Shown: piece after piece, positions 27,329 to 37,109 of the stretch | How the letters are laid out: every line of letters begins with the position of its first letter | Numbering within the stretch: the first letter of the stretch is position 1 | NCBI GenBank assembly: GCA_025359065.1 | Contig: JANYHM010000081.1 | Span: 1-51,901, forward strand | DNA: 51,901 bases | Source of the DNA: Synechococcales cyanobacterium GL140_1_metabinner_5_sub | GTDB taxonomy: Bacteria > Cyanobacteriota > Cyanobacteriia > Cyanobacteriales > Chamaesiphonaceae | Direction of reading: 5' to 3' | Notes under the pieces: generated by a model | What the model was told of the DNA's origin: nothing | Database searches by the model: none | Seen by the model: only the letters and a program-made list of their open reading frames with translations | Made by a program: the position numbers and the translations under genes

Positions 27329-27578
27329 GGGAAGTACGGTAATTATACACAAATCACTAGTTGAGAAGGTCAAACTCCTCAAGTAAGAATTTATAGAGTA
27401 TCTACAGTTAACAGTACCCTTATGACAATCAAAGATCGCTATTTAAAATAGTTGATCCTGAATATTTCAAAACACAAAAAAAAGCTCAGCGGAAAAAGCC
27501 CTGACAGGGAAAACTCCTGAGGAATACTTACAACTAAAAAAAAACGCATTATTTTTAATGTACAGCGTAGAAATACAA
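27329..27578. other. AT-rich leader region of the taxis operon
   Basis: 250 bases upstream of the PatA-like gene, with A-tracts near 27474-27484 and 27536-27544. An operon promoter must lie here or upstream, but no consensus stands out. No gene is seen. Confidence 0.4.
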
Positions 27579-27586
27579 GTATTCTT

Positions 27587-27799
27587 GTAAGGATTCAGGT
27601 CTTCGACAAAAGCCATAAACTTCTTGGTGGCATGGCTTTCTAGGTATTTCTATAAAAATTGGCTGATCAGTCAATTCTCAATAAGGTCTTCTGAAAGCCA
27701 CCTTTTTCGTTAATTATTGAGAATACACAAAGTTTTCTGAAACCTGTAAAATCCTGAAATCATTGCTTGACAATGATCTTAGATGACCTGAATCCTTAC
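27587..27799. mobile_element. IS66-like miniature inverted-repeat element (MITE)
   Basis: A 213-bp segment with perfect 15-bp terminal inverted repeats, GTAAGGATTCAGGTC at the left (27587-27601) and the complement at the right (27785-27799). It is bracketed by an 8-bp direct repeat, GTATTCTT, at 27579-27586 and 27800-27807. Ends that begin GTAAG together with an 8-bp duplication are the mark of the IS66 family. It has no coding frame, so it would need a transposase in trans. Inside are further hairpins, including an inverted pair ATTCTCAATAA (near 27675) and TTATTGAGAAT (near 27714). Confidence 0.85.
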
Positions 27800-27807
27800 G
27801 TATTCTT

Positions 27808-28118
27808 ACTGTCAGTAATTAGACGGAATATTCTTCGATCAACCATAAAGCACGGGTTTTTTTATGCCTATAAAACAGCAAAGAAAGATTGATCGAATTC
27901 ATAGAGATATAGATTATCATGATAATTTTCTAATAGTCTTGTAACTCTAAGATCTTCTAACTTAAGCGATTAAAGATAGACTAGGGTAGGTTTATATTAT
28001 TCTCCTCTTATTGGGCTTATTAGGCAAAATCCGATGTTATCAATACTCGGTGACTGTTTAACGGTGATGCTCTGGTGTATCATCGATCGGTACGAAAACT
28101 TCCAGCCCCGTCTCTTGT
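27808..28118. other. Intergenic region upstream of glyS
   Basis: 311 bases between the MITE and glyS. No gene, RNA or repeat is recognised. The glyS promoter is expected here, but no clear boxes are seen. Confidence 0.4.
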
Positions 28119-30278
28119 ATGCCTAACTTTCTTCTCGAAGTCGGAACCGAAGATTTACCCGCAGGCTTTGTGGGTGATGCCACTCAGCAGTGGCAGCAAA
28201 AAATTCCGGCCAGCTTGGCAGAAAATAATTTGACCAACAAAAGCGTGCAGATTTATAGCACCCCGCGCCGACTGGCAATTTTGGTTACAGACTTGATTGA
28301 TAAACAGGCCGATCGCACCGAAGAAATTAAAGGCCCACCGGCTAGCGCCGCATACAAGGATGGTCAGCTAACTGGTGCAGGCACTGGCTTCGCCAAAAAA
28401 ATGGCAGTGGAAGCCAGCGCCTTAACCATCAAACCCACCGATAAAGGTGATTTTGTCTTTGTTACCAAAGAAATTCTTGGCCGCCCCACCACCGAAATAT
28501 TGACAGAACTGATTCCCCAGTGGATTTTTAGTCTAGAAGGCAAACGCATGATGCGTTGGGCTGACGGGGATTTTAAATTCCCTCGACCGATTCGCTGGCT
28601 GGTTGCTTTGTGGGGCAATGAGGTACTACCCGTAAAACTAGTAGATGGAGTCGCCGAAGTCGTCAGCGATCGCCAGTCCTTTGCCCATCGAGTCCTCCAT
28701 CCTGAGCCAGTCCAAATTGCCAGCCCCGAAACCTATGTGGCCACTATGGCAGCAGCTTCGGTAAAAGTTGACCGGGCAGCTCGCCAAAAAGAAATCGAGC
28801 AGCAAATTTTGGCCGCTGCCAGCAGCATGAACGGCCACACCGAAATATATCCAGATTTACTCTCCGAAGTCACCGATTTAGTAGAATTCCCTACTGCAAT
28901 TATTGGGGACTTCGAGCCAGAATTTCTTAAAGTCCCCGCCGAAGCAATTACAACAGTGATGGTCACTCACCAGCGCTACTTTCCACTGTTTACTGACGAA
29001 AGCAAAGAAAACCTGCTGCCCCACTTTATTACTGTTAGCAACGGCGACCCAGCAAAATCAGCGATGATTGCTGCCGGAAATGGCCGGGTAGTGAGAGCTA
29101 GGCTAGCTGACGGTCAATATTTCTATGAGGCTGATCTAAAAACCCCCCTTGCTGACTATGTGACCAAGCTAGAAACAGTAACTTTTCAGGCCGATTTAGG
29201 CTCAGTAGCTACAAAGGTCGATCGACTACGCACCATTACCAAATTAATCGCCGATCGACTATCCCTATCACCTGAGCAAAAACAGCAGATCGATCGCACC
29301 ACCCAACTCTGCAAAGCTGACTTAGTAACCCAAATGGTCGGTGAGTTTCCCGAACTCCAAGGAATTATGGGCGAAAAATATGCTCTTGCCCAAGGCGAAC
29401 CAGCAGAAGTAGCGATCGGCATTCGAGAACATTATTTACCGCGCAATTCTGAAGACAATTTACCCACAAGCCTTACTGGATGGGTCGTAGGCATCGCCGA
29501 TCGCCTAGATACTTTGGTCTGTATTTTTGGCCTGGGCATGATTCCCACCGGCTCTTCTGATCCCTTTGCCCTCCGACGCGCTGCCAACGCAGTAGTCGAT
29601 ATGATTTGGCAAGAGGATCTAAAATTAGATTTGGGTGAATTGATCAATACTTTAGTCACTAATTTTCATGCCATCAATGGCACAGTAGCAAAACTCCCTG
29701 CCCCAGAATTAATCGATCAGCTCCAAGATTTCTTCTTTAAACGACTACGCACAGCTCTCCAAGAAGATCGCAAAATCGACTATGACTTAGTTAATGCAGT
29801 CTTGCCCGAAAGCGATGCAGAGTATGGTAAACGAGGATTAGCAGGTCTTTTAGATCTACAAGAAAGAGCATTGTTTCTACAGCAGCTACGAGTTAATGGT
29901 CAACTAGCAACTATTTACCCTACAGTTAATCGATCGGCCAAACTCTCTGTCAAGGGCAATTTAGATACTCAGACCCTTGACCCTAGAGGATTAGTGCAAC
30001 CATCACTATTTCAGAAAAAATCAGAGCAGGCTTTTTATGATGGTTTACTTCAACTGTTGCCTCAAACACAAGCTGCTCTGGCAAATGTTAATTATCAGCT
30101 ATTAGTCAATGGCTTAATTGAAATTACGCCCGCTTTAACTAATTTCTTTGATGGTGATGAGAGCGTGTTGGTAATGAATGATGATCTAGCGATTCAAAAT
30201 AATCGTTTGAACATGTTAGGCATTCTGCGAAATCATGCCAGGGTCTTAGCAGACTTTGGATCGATCGTCAAACAGTAA
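28119..30278 (+). CDS. glyS: Glycyl-tRNA synthetase beta subunit
   Basis: 719 residues, normal for GlyS. The family start [18 protein letters not shown] is intact. Other landmarks are [61 protein letters not shown] and [22 protein letters not shown], with a C-terminal anticodon-binding domain. The beta subunit binds and helps charge tRNA-Gly together with GlyQ. Confidence 0.97.
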   Translation: MPNFLLEVGTEDLPAGFVGDATQQWQQKIPASLAENNLTNKSVQIYSTPRRLAILVTDLIDKQADRTEEIKGPPASAAYKDGQLTGAGTGFAKKMAVEASALTIKPTDKGDFVFVTKEILGRPTTEILTELIPQWIFSLEGKRMMRWADGDFKFPRPIRWLVALWGNEVLPVKLVDGVAEVVSDRQSFAHRVLHPEPVQIASPETYVATMAAASVKVDRAARQKEIEQQILAAASSMNGHTEIYPDLLSEVTDLVEFPTAIIGDFEPEFLKVPAEAITTVMVTHQRYFPLFTDESKENLLPHFITVSNGDPAKSAMIAAGNGRVVRARLADGQYFYEADLKTPLADYVTKLETVTFQADLGSVATKVDRLRTITKLIADRLSLSPEQKQQIDRTTQLCKADLVTQMVGEFPELQGIMGEKYALAQGEPAEVAIGIREHYLPRNSEDNLPTSLTGWVVGIADRLDTLVCIFGLGMIPTGSSDPFALRRAANAVVDMIWQEDLKLDLGELINTLVTNFHAINGTVAKLPAPELIDQLQDFFFKRLRTALQEDRKIDYDLVNAVLPESDAEYGKRGLAGLLDLQERALFLQQLRVNGQLATIYPTVNRSAKLSVKGNLDTQTLDPRGLVQPSLFQKKSEQAFYDGLLQLLPQTQAALANVNYQLLVNGLIEITPALTNFFDGDESVLVMNDDLAIQNNRLNMLGILRNHARVLADFGSIVKQ

Positions 30279-30337
30279 ATAATCTAGTATCTAATATCGT
30301 ACCAAGTCACGCTGGTATAATTATCATATTTATCAAG

Positions 30338-31561
30338 ATGGCAGATAAATCTACACTTTTTGAACAGGCAAAATCCCTGATACTGTATCGCCAGATTTTT
30401 GCCGATCGACCAGGAATGCTCAGCGTCTCATTATTGAATTCTGATGATTCTGCCACCTACAGTCAATGGTTTTGCGAACTAGCCGATCGGCAGCAGGGCT
30501 GGCAAGATTATTTATTTGATCGACTAATCACCGCCGATAACCCCTTCACCCGTCAAATTCAAACCACTGACTGGCTAGATATGCCGCGCGCGCTCCAGCA
30601 AGCGGTAGAACAAGACATTCGATCGATTCAAGAACTTTTCTTCCATGGCTGCAATAGCATTAGTCAAAACCAAACAGTCCCTTGGCAGAACACCATTAAC
30701 CTCCCAACCAAGCCTGCTGCTGCTCAGCTTCGAGCATTATTAAATGAAACCAGCGACTGGGTGAGACTCATCCCCTCATTAATCACCTACTACCGACAAT
30801 GGGGAACTGGCATATTTGCTGAATTCAGGGCTTTTCGCTGGCAAAACTGCCAACTGCAAGGCATTCTTGATCCTGACCCGATCGAACTCACCGATTTAGT
30901 AGGTTACGCATGGCAGCAGCAGACACTAGTGAAAAATACCGCAGCTCTGGTGGCTGGATACCCAGCGCTGAACGTGTTGCTCTATGGTAGTCGTGGCACC
31001 GGCAAGTCTTCGTTGATCAAAGCTTTGCTACCAGAATTTGGTGATCGAGGCTTGCGGCTCATTGAAGTCCCCAAACAAGAACTCATCGAGTTGCCCCAGA
31101 TCTTAGAGCAACTGCGCAGACTGCCCCAAAAATTCATTGTGTTTGTAGATGACCTATCTTTTGAAGCCGATGAAGCTGCCTTTAAATCTCTCAAAGTAGT
31201 GCTAGAAGGCGGTATAGTCAACAGACCCAAGAATATTGCAGTTTATGCCACCTCCAATCGCCGTCATTTGATTCGAGAATTTTTCGCCGATCGGCCTCGC
31301 CCTCAAGACAATGATGAAGTACATCAGTGGGATACCGTGCAAGAAAAGCTGTCCTTTGGCGATCGATTTGGTCTGACTCTAACTTTTCAGCCAGCCGATC
31401 AAGATACTTATCTATACATAGTGCATCACTTAACAGCAGATATTTCAATCGATCCTGCTGACCTAGACTTTCGCGCATTACAATGGGCTACTCAACAGAA
31501 TGGTCGTTCAGGTCGCACTGCGCGGCAGTTCGTGGACTTTTTGCGAGCTGAATTACGGTAG
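30338..31561 (+). CDS. DUF815 family AAA-type ATPase
   Basis: 407 residues. The ATPase core occupies about residues 200-400, with Walker A LLYGSRGTGKSSLIKALL, Walker B KFIVFVDDLSFE and an arginine-bearing NIAVYATSNRRHLI segment. The N-terminal 200 residues are poorly conserved helical sequence. DUF815 proteins are AAA-fold ATPases of unknown function found widely in bacteria. It lies 59 bases downstream of glyS on the same strand and may share its transcript. Confidence 0.88.
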   Translation: MADKSTLFEQAKSLILYRQIFADRPGMLSVSLLNSDDSATYSQWFCELADRQQGWQDYLFDRLITADNPFTRQIQTTDWLDMPRALQQAVEQDIRSIQELFFHGCNSISQNQTVPWQNTINLPTKPAAAQLRALLNETSDWVRLIPSLITYYRQWGTGIFAEFRAFRWQNCQLQGILDPDPIELTDLVGYAWQQQTLVKNTAALVAGYPALNVLLYGSRGTGKSSLIKALLPEFGDRGLRLIEVPKQELIELPQILEQLRRLPQKFIVFVDDLSFEADEAAFKSLKVVLEGGIVNRPKNIAVYATSNRRHLIREFFADRPRPQDNDEVHQWDTVQEKLSFGDRFGLTLTFQPADQDTYLYIVHHLTADISIDPADLDFRALQWATQQNGRSGRTARQFVDFLRAELR

Positions 31562-31680
31562 GTTACACCATGAGAGCGGAGGGGTAAGCACTCCGGCTGC
31601 TGCATACAAATAATAAATTTAGTACACCATTGCCTATCTGAATGAAAAGGGGGTAATATAAAGAAAATGTTAAATTTCCA

Positions 31681-31917
31681 GTGAGAGCTGTGCTAAACAA
31701 TATTCTCATTGACCCCTCCATCCTGCGTCTGCTGTGGTCGATCGCTTCGAGTATCCACTATAAAGACCTATTGAATTTGCCTGATGCTGAGCTTTCCCAG
31801 CACATCATTCAGGAAGTTAATTGCCGCTTACCACTCGACGCAGAACAGTGCGGCAACATCAACACCTACTTAAACTCCAAAATAATGCTGATCCGAGATT
31901 TGGCCGAGCCTGCCTAG
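31681..31917 (+). CDS. Small conserved cyanobacterial protein
   Basis: 78 residues starting at GTG. The sequence (ILRLLWSIASSIHYKDLLNL, LSQHIIQEVNCRLPLDAEQ, YLNSKIMLIRDLAEPA) looks helical and resembles short hypothetical proteins I have seen in cyanobacterial genomes, where it ends in a KxxLIRDLA-type motif. No function is known. It follows the DUF815 gene by 119 bases. Confidence 0.65.
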   Translation: MRAVLNNILIDPSILRLLWSIASSIHYKDLLNLPDAELSQHIIQEVNCRLPLDAEQCGNINTYLNSKIMLIRDLAEPA

Positions 31918-32128
31918 TCTTTAGTTCATCAGTAATGCAATTTTAACCAAAATTTTATATTCCTAGAATCCCTGCTTCAGCCGAGTGGGGATTTTGATAT
32001 GGATATTTTTTCTGCATCCAGAGATCCGTTTAAGAATTGATAGCGTATCACTATTCAAATCAACCTATTCAAATTAACCTCTTCAAATCAGCAGTCGGTA
32101 ATTTGAACTCTTAAACAGGATTAAAGCA

Positions 32129-33643
32129 GTGAATGATATGAACGACCTAATTTTGTTAGACAATGGCGATGACGTTTTAATAGGTGAGATGACCGGAGCT
32201 ACACCTGCACCCCCCTCAACGGCACCACCTGTAATAGAAACAGCAGCGATCGGGAACAAGATTGGTACAGATGGCAACGATACTCTCGTTGGAGTGCAAA
32301 ATGATACTTTGGTTGGTGGTGCGGGTGATGATTTATTAATTGCCCGTCTTGGAAACAACACTCTTACCGGTGGTTTAGGCCAAGACATATTTCAATTTGC
32401 TGGTCTAGGATCACCACGTACTTTTAACGTCATTACCGACTTTGACCCACTCAATGACACCATTCAAATCGATTTAGCGGGCGGTCAGTTTAGTGATTTA
32501 ACTACCACCCAAGTTGGCAATGATGCCACCATCAGCTTTAATGGTACCCAGCTTGCCACCGTGCAAAACACCTTGGTCGCAGCACTGAGCGACATTTTGG
32601 TAGTGGCTGGAACCGATTCACCATTAAATCCGATAGCCGCCCTAATGCCGATCACTGCCGGTCTACTTCAGCTCACGCCTAGTATTGGGACTAGTAGACT
32701 AACGGTCAATAAAATTAGTCACCAGGCAACTAGTCGTAATGAACTAGGTGTATTTGCTGTAGATAATATTGATGGTACTGTCAATGGCGTAACTCCAGGC
32801 CAAAGTGGCTACTTAGCAGAGGTACTAAAGAGATCACAGGTAGTATTTTCAGCTTTGAGTGGCAACGCGGTCGATACGGCTTTAGATGGTTTGAATAGCC
32901 GTACAATTAACCTGCCTGCAAACTCTGCTTTTGGTTTCTATTTGGCTGTGAATGGCTCGATCGATGACAATCCAAACCCCGCAAACGTGTTGTTCTCTTT
33001 CCCATCCAGCACTAATAGTTTTCAAAATGCTCAAATTACTCAGCCCACTAATCAGGCCGGGATCACTCAGATAGTTTTTGAAGAGACAAGTGGTGGCGGC
33101 GATCGTGATTTTAATGATTTGGTATTCCAAATTCAATCCGCGACGGATGCTGCTCCGATCGGCATTAGTCAACAGGGTAAGCGCGAGATTTTTGACCTTA
33201 CTGCTGTCGCCACTACGGCCAAAGCAACCTTTACAGTTCAACGTGATGCCGGATTTAACAACCACATTAGCTTTTACAAAATAGACGATGCCGAAGGCAG
33301 CATCAAAGTCGGCAATACCACCCTCAAACCAGGTGATGCTGGCTATCTTCAAGCTGCTGTGCAAGGACGTTTGGCTGGGATCGATATTGTAGGCACCAAT
33401 AACCAAACTGTCACTAGCAGTGGTGATTTCTTGGGCGGAGCACTGTATGCACCGCTATTGTTCTCGAACTCTGCTACCGCCAATGCCGATTTCAGTAATG
33501 TCTACACGACATACAGCTTAGGTAACGCTGACAAAGCCGATCACATTCGACTACTCGGCGACAATACCTTTGGCTTTGAAGACCTGGCTGGTGGTGGCGA
33601 TCGTGATTTCAATGATCTCATTATCAAAGCAACTTTCGCCTAA
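32129..33643 (+). CDS. RTX-repeat and DUF4114 domain protein
   Basis: 504 residues starting at GTG. Residues about 45-95 hold degenerate RTX calcium-binding nonapeptides (GTDGNDTLVG, VGGAGDDLLI, LTGGLGQDIFQFAG). Two C-terminal modules follow, each ending in a DUF4114 motif: GGGDRDFNDLVFQIQ (about 320-335) and FEDLAGGGDRDFNDLIIKAT at the end. There is no signal peptide, which fits type I secretion. The two modules align by eye with those at the C-terminus of the giant phosphatase (6161-10198). No catalytic domain is seen; a structural or calcium-binding extracellular role is inferred. Confidence 0.85.
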   Translation: MNDMNDLILLDNGDDVLIGEMTGATPAPPSTAPPVIETAAIGNKIGTDGNDTLVGVQNDTLVGGAGDDLLIARLGNNTLTGGLGQDIFQFAGLGSPRTFNVITDFDPLNDTIQIDLAGGQFSDLTTTQVGNDATISFNGTQLATVQNTLVAALSDILVVAGTDSPLNPIAALMPITAGLLQLTPSIGTSRLTVNKISHQATSRNELGVFAVDNIDGTVNGVTPGQSGYLAEVLKRSQVVFSALSGNAVDTALDGLNSRTINLPANSAFGFYLAVNGSIDDNPNPANVLFSFPSSTNSFQNAQITQPTNQAGITQIVFEETSGGGDRDFNDLVFQIQSATDAAPIGISQQGKREIFDLTAVATTAKATFTVQRDAGFNNHISFYKIDDAEGSIKVGNTTLKPGDAGYLQAAVQGRLAGIDIVGTNNQTVTSSGDFLGGALYAPLLFSNSATANADFSNVYTTYSLGNADKADHIRLLGDNTFGFEDLAGGGDRDFNDLIIKATFA

Positions 33644-33749
33644 CTTATCCGTTGAGAGATCCATCTTAGAACTAACAACGTATAACCCCTTGAATCAACA
33701 CATTTATCTGCAACATTGCAGACCTGCCTAATTAGCAAAAGGATCCACT

Positions 33750-34970
33750 ATGTTAGTCTCGATATTTAAATTTGCCCAACTGAACTGGCAAAAATCTTTA
33801 GTTTTAGGTGGAGTTACGATCGCCGCTCTGCTGGTAGCAAGCAGTTTACCAAAGTCGCTAATGGCCTCTGACCATGACGATGGCGAAGTAGATACCAAAG
33901 GCCGTAACTTGAATCTAACTGACCTATACGCCTTCCGCGAAAAAGATCAAAACCCTAGCGCCTCGGCAGATGACTTGGTGTTGGTGATGAATACTAACCC
34001 TCGATCGGTGGCACGTCAGCAATATTTTTTCAGCACTAATGCTCGCTATGAGTTTAAGCTGACTCGGGTAGCTGATAAAGATGCGACACCTACTGGCCAA
34101 GAGGATGTCACTCTTCGCTTTGAGTTTGCAGCCCCAGATAGTCGCAACCAGCAGCAAATTAAATTTACGGTCATTCAAGATGGTAAAGAAATCTCTGCTA
34201 GCAACCTGCGCACTACACCCCTCAACGGCAAACCTGCTGTTAATCAATTAGCCGCCAATGGCTCTAAAATCGCTATTTTTGCTGGTTTACGCGAAGATCC
34301 TTTCTTTTTTGATGTGGAGCAATTCTTCCGAGTAAGAGCAGGTGCTTTAGGCACTGGTCCAGCGGTAGGCTTCCGTCCGCCTGCTCAAGCTGTAGATTTT
34401 GCTAAGGGTTACAACGTCAATACGATCGCCCTGCGCATTCCCCAAACCTTTATTAAGGGTGCCATTAATGCTACTACCTTTGATATTTGGGAAACAATTT
34501 CAGTCCGCGACCCAGGTACTGGCAAATTTCAACAAGTAGAAAGGTTAGGTCGTCCAGGAATTAATGAAGGCTTAATTACTAGTAACAATTTGTTGAATAT
34601 CTTTAATAGTGTTCCACCTACTGTTGATACTAGTCCAGCGGCAGCACCGGTCGGAGCCGAAGCAGCACGCACACTAAAAGCTTTGGGCAATAGTGACGAA
34701 CGGACGAAAGTTTTGTTGAATGCTTTTTTGCCTGATGTCATGCGGATTGATACCACCGGTACCAGCGGCTACGGAAATGCTTTAAATGCTAAGGGTAGCC
34801 CAATTCGGGGACGGATGCTGTTAGATGACACTATCGATACCACTCTGAGCGTGTTAACTAACGGGGCAGTCACCGCTGACAATGTTTCTTATGCTGGTTC
34901 TCCGGGTAATCCGACTCAAGGTCATAAGCCATTGGAACCAAGCTTTCCTTATCTAGCCTTGCCAAATTAG
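33750..34970 (+). CDS. DUF4331 family exported protein
   Basis: 406 residues. A signal peptide occupies residues 1-39 or so (QKSLVLGGVTIAALLVASSL, cut after MA). The mature protein opens SDHDDGEVDTKGRNLNLTDL, the acidic His/Asp/Glu-rich start typical of this DUF4331 branch. The rest is a beta-rich extracellular or periplasmic domain. Function is unknown; the HDDGE segment could bind metal. It follows the RTX/DUF4114 gene by 106 bases, and a hairpin terminator follows it. The ribosome-binding site AAGGATC precedes the ATG. Confidence 0.85.
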   Translation: MLVSIFKFAQLNWQKSLVLGGVTIAALLVASSLPKSLMASDHDDGEVDTKGRNLNLTDLYAFREKDQNPSASADDLVLVMNTNPRSVARQQYFFSTNARYEFKLTRVADKDATPTGQEDVTLRFEFAAPDSRNQQQIKFTVIQDGKEISASNLRTTPLNGKPAVNQLAANGSKIAIFAGLREDPFFFDVEQFFRVRAGALGTGPAVGFRPPAQAVDFAKGYNVNTIALRIPQTFIKGAINATTFDIWETISVRDPGTGKFQQVERLGRPGINEGLITSNNLLNIFNSVPPTVDTSPAAAPVGAEAARTLKALGNSDERTKVLLNAFLPDVMRIDTTGTSGYGNALNAKGSPIRGRMLLDDTIDTTLSVLTNGAVTADNVSYAGSPGNPTQGHKPLEPSFPYLALPN

Positions 34971-35009
34971 GTGATTAATAGCTAGGGTCAATCATCAATC
35001 ATTGCTAAA

Positions 35010-35088
35010 CATCCCAAAGATTCTCAGTCAGAATTCTTTGGGTGATGCGGAAGTTGAGGGCAACTATTCACTCTCAACTTCCTTTATT
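35010..35088 (+). terminator. Tandem hairpins after the DUF4331 gene
   Basis: The first, imperfect hairpin spans 35010-35047. The second has 10-bp perfect arms, GGAAGTTGAG (35049-35058) and its complement (35073-35082), a 14-base loop and a TTTATT tail. They look like a terminator, or an attenuator that would reduce read-through from DUF4331 into the downstream genes. Confidence 0.65.
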
Positions 35089-35125
35089 GCTCAACCTACC
35101 AGATTAAATATTGCAGCAGATCGTC

Positions 35126-35683
35126 ATGAAATACTTTATTCTCTTTGGTTTGACACTGGGGGCAATAATCACCGCATCGTTTGGTGCATCACCTAGTTAT
35201 GCGCAGTTTACAACTTTTCCTAGTAGCTCATCAGACAGTTGTGCCAATTTTTGCATCAAGTTAGATGTCCAATCAGCCTCTACTAACAGTGGCGTAGATT
35301 CTTTTGGCTTCAATAATAGCGGCCTAAACAACAATAGTAACGGCGGTATTCGTTGGCAGATTGGTGTTGCTTGGCGACCCAATGCCCCAGAAGTAATTCA
35401 ACAAGAAGCAGAAAGAGTTAAACAAAAGCTCGATGATAACCGATCGCTAATTATTGCTTTGGCCGAATCGATCGCTCAAAACAGACCCGAACTATCGCGG
35501 GGGATTGCCATCATTTTAGCCCCTAGATTAAATTATGCCGATCCAAAGCAGCTCATTGCTGAGCTAAAAGAAGGCACTATCAATATTGGCAATACTTCGG
35601 TCAGGGCGACTACTAATAAACCTTTAGTTAATAGTCCATCAGTGGACATTCCTGGAGATACACCACCGATCGAACTCAAATAG
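35126..35683 (+). CDS. Exported protein of unknown function
   Basis: 185 residues from the ATG at 35126; a TTG five codons upstream is less likely. A clear signal peptide covers about residues 1-26 (YFILFGLTLGAIITASFG, then ASPSYAQ). The mature part has a Ser/Asn-rich stretch with two cysteines (SCANFCIKLDV), then a helical middle and a proline-bearing tail. No family is recognised. It is followed by the TPR gene after 21 bases and is the likely first gene of the 35126-39015 operon. Confidence 0.7.
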   Translation: MKYFILFGLTLGAIITASFGASPSYAQFTTFPSSSSDSCANFCIKLDVQSASTNSGVDSFGFNNSGLNNNSNGGIRWQIGVAWRPNAPEVIQQEAERVKQKLDDNRSLIIALAESIAQNRPELSRGIAIILAPRLNYADPKQLIAELKEGTINIGNTSVRATTNKPLVNSPSVDIPGDTPPIELK

Positions 35684-35704
35684 TCAGAATAATTATTAGC
35701 CTCT

Positions 35705-37096
35705 ATGAATGTTATGAATATCCAAAATTATGCTTTTTCCTTATCGCCGCAAAAAAAAATGATTGCAGCGGTGATGTCTTTGGCTGTTGGTCTATCGATC
35801 GCCTACTATGCTACTACGGCATTCTCTCGCCCTAATCCTTGGAAGTATCGCTTTCAGCGCCCCGAAGTAGGCAGTGTTACCAAAAATATTCAACAAGAAA
35901 TTGCTTTTCATCAACAGCGCATTCAACAACAACCAACCGCTGGCTTAGAAAGGGCATCTTTGGCTTCTTCTTATTTAAAAATGGCGCGGGCAACTGGCGA
36001 TAGTAGCTGGTATCTATTGGCCGAACAAACCGCCCAGCAATCACTGAGCCAATTGTCTGTTAACAACTATGGCGCAATCTTAGTATTAGCTAAGATCGCC
36101 GCCGCTAAACACGATTTTACTACGGCCAAATCGCTGCTCAAACAAATTCCGCCTCAATCGGAATCGCTAGCACTATTAACCACCATTCAACTAGCAGTAG
36201 GTGATGCCCCCACTGCCCAACAGACCGCTAACACCTTAGTTCAGCGCGTCCCCACCATGGGTAACTATGCCCTCAAAGCGTTAGCAGAAGTTGCCCGAGG
36301 CCAAGATCAAGCAGCGATTCAAGATTTCAAAGCAGCGATCGCCGCCGAAGAATCTGATGAGGCGGGCAGTTCAGCTTGGATTAGGACATTATTAGGACGA
36401 CTATATTACAAGCGTGGCCAGCTTCAGCAAGCTGATGATCTATATCGATCGGCGCTACAAATTTTGCCCCAGTATCCACCCGCGCTATTAAATTCAGCAG
36501 AGTTAGCGGTGCGCAAATGGCAGAGCAATCCCAAAGAAACCCAACATCTGCAACAGGCATCTGAGATCTATCGCCAGTTTTTTTTGACTAATCAGCAAGC
36601 CCCTACAGTCTATGACCATGTTGCCCTGCGCGGATTAGCCCGTATCCAGCGTTTGCAGGGAGAGACAACGCAAGCCGATAAAACTTGGGAGCGAGCGGTT
36701 GCCAGATTGCGATCGGATCTTGATGGCTTTGGACATCGACGGGAGCTAGCTCAATTGCTGATGGAACGCGGTAAGGAAAAAGATTTAACCGAGGCTTTGG
36801 CTTTAATGCAAGCCGAAATTAAAACTCGCCAAGATCCAGAAACTTGGCATACCTTGGCGATGGCATACTTACAGATGAAACAGTTACCAGCAGCAGAACA
36901 GGCTATGCAGAAAGCGTTGAAATCTGGTATTCTAGATCCAGGTATCGCCGATCGAGCAGCAGCGATCGCCATAGCTCGTGGTGATGTTGCTCAGGCCAAA
37001 AAGTATCAAGAATTGGTGAAGTCGATCGATCCTCTTTTTGATACTGGAGCTAAGCAAGCTCTGGGCCTAGGTGTAGGTCTGTCAGGACTAAATTAA
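35705..37096 (+). CDS. Membrane-anchored TPR protein
   Basis: 463 residues. A single N-terminal membrane segment or uncleaved signal (about residues 19-40, MIAAVMSLAVGLSIAYYATT) is followed by helical repeats of TPR type through to the end (for example LLGRLYYKRGQLQQADDLYR and MAYLQMKQLPAAEQAMQKAL). TPR domains act as protein scaffolds. It would face the periplasm. It sits 21 bases after the preceding exported-protein gene and 13 bases before the next one. Confidence 0.85.
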   Translation: MNVMNIQNYAFSLSPQKKMIAAVMSLAVGLSIAYYATTAFSRPNPWKYRFQRPEVGSVTKNIQQEIAFHQQRIQQQPTAGLERASLASSYLKMARATGDSSWYLLAEQTAQQSLSQLSVNNYGAILVLAKIAAAKHDFTTAKSLLKQIPPQSESLALLTTIQLAVGDAPTAQQTANTLVQRVPTMGNYALKALAEVARGQDQAAIQDFKAAIAAEESDEAGSSAWIRTLLGRLYYKRGQLQQADDLYRSALQILPQYPPALLNSAELAVRKWQSNPKETQHLQQASEIYRQFFLTNQQAPTVYDHVALRGLARIQRLQGETTQADKTWERAVARLRSDLDGFGHRRELAQLLMERGKEKDLTEALALMQAEIKTRQDPETWHTLAMAYLQMKQLPAAEQAMQKALKSGILDPGIADRAAAIAIARGDVAQAKKYQELVKSIDPLFDTGAKQALGLGVGLSGLN

Positions 37097-37109
37097 AGAG
37101 GCTAATATA

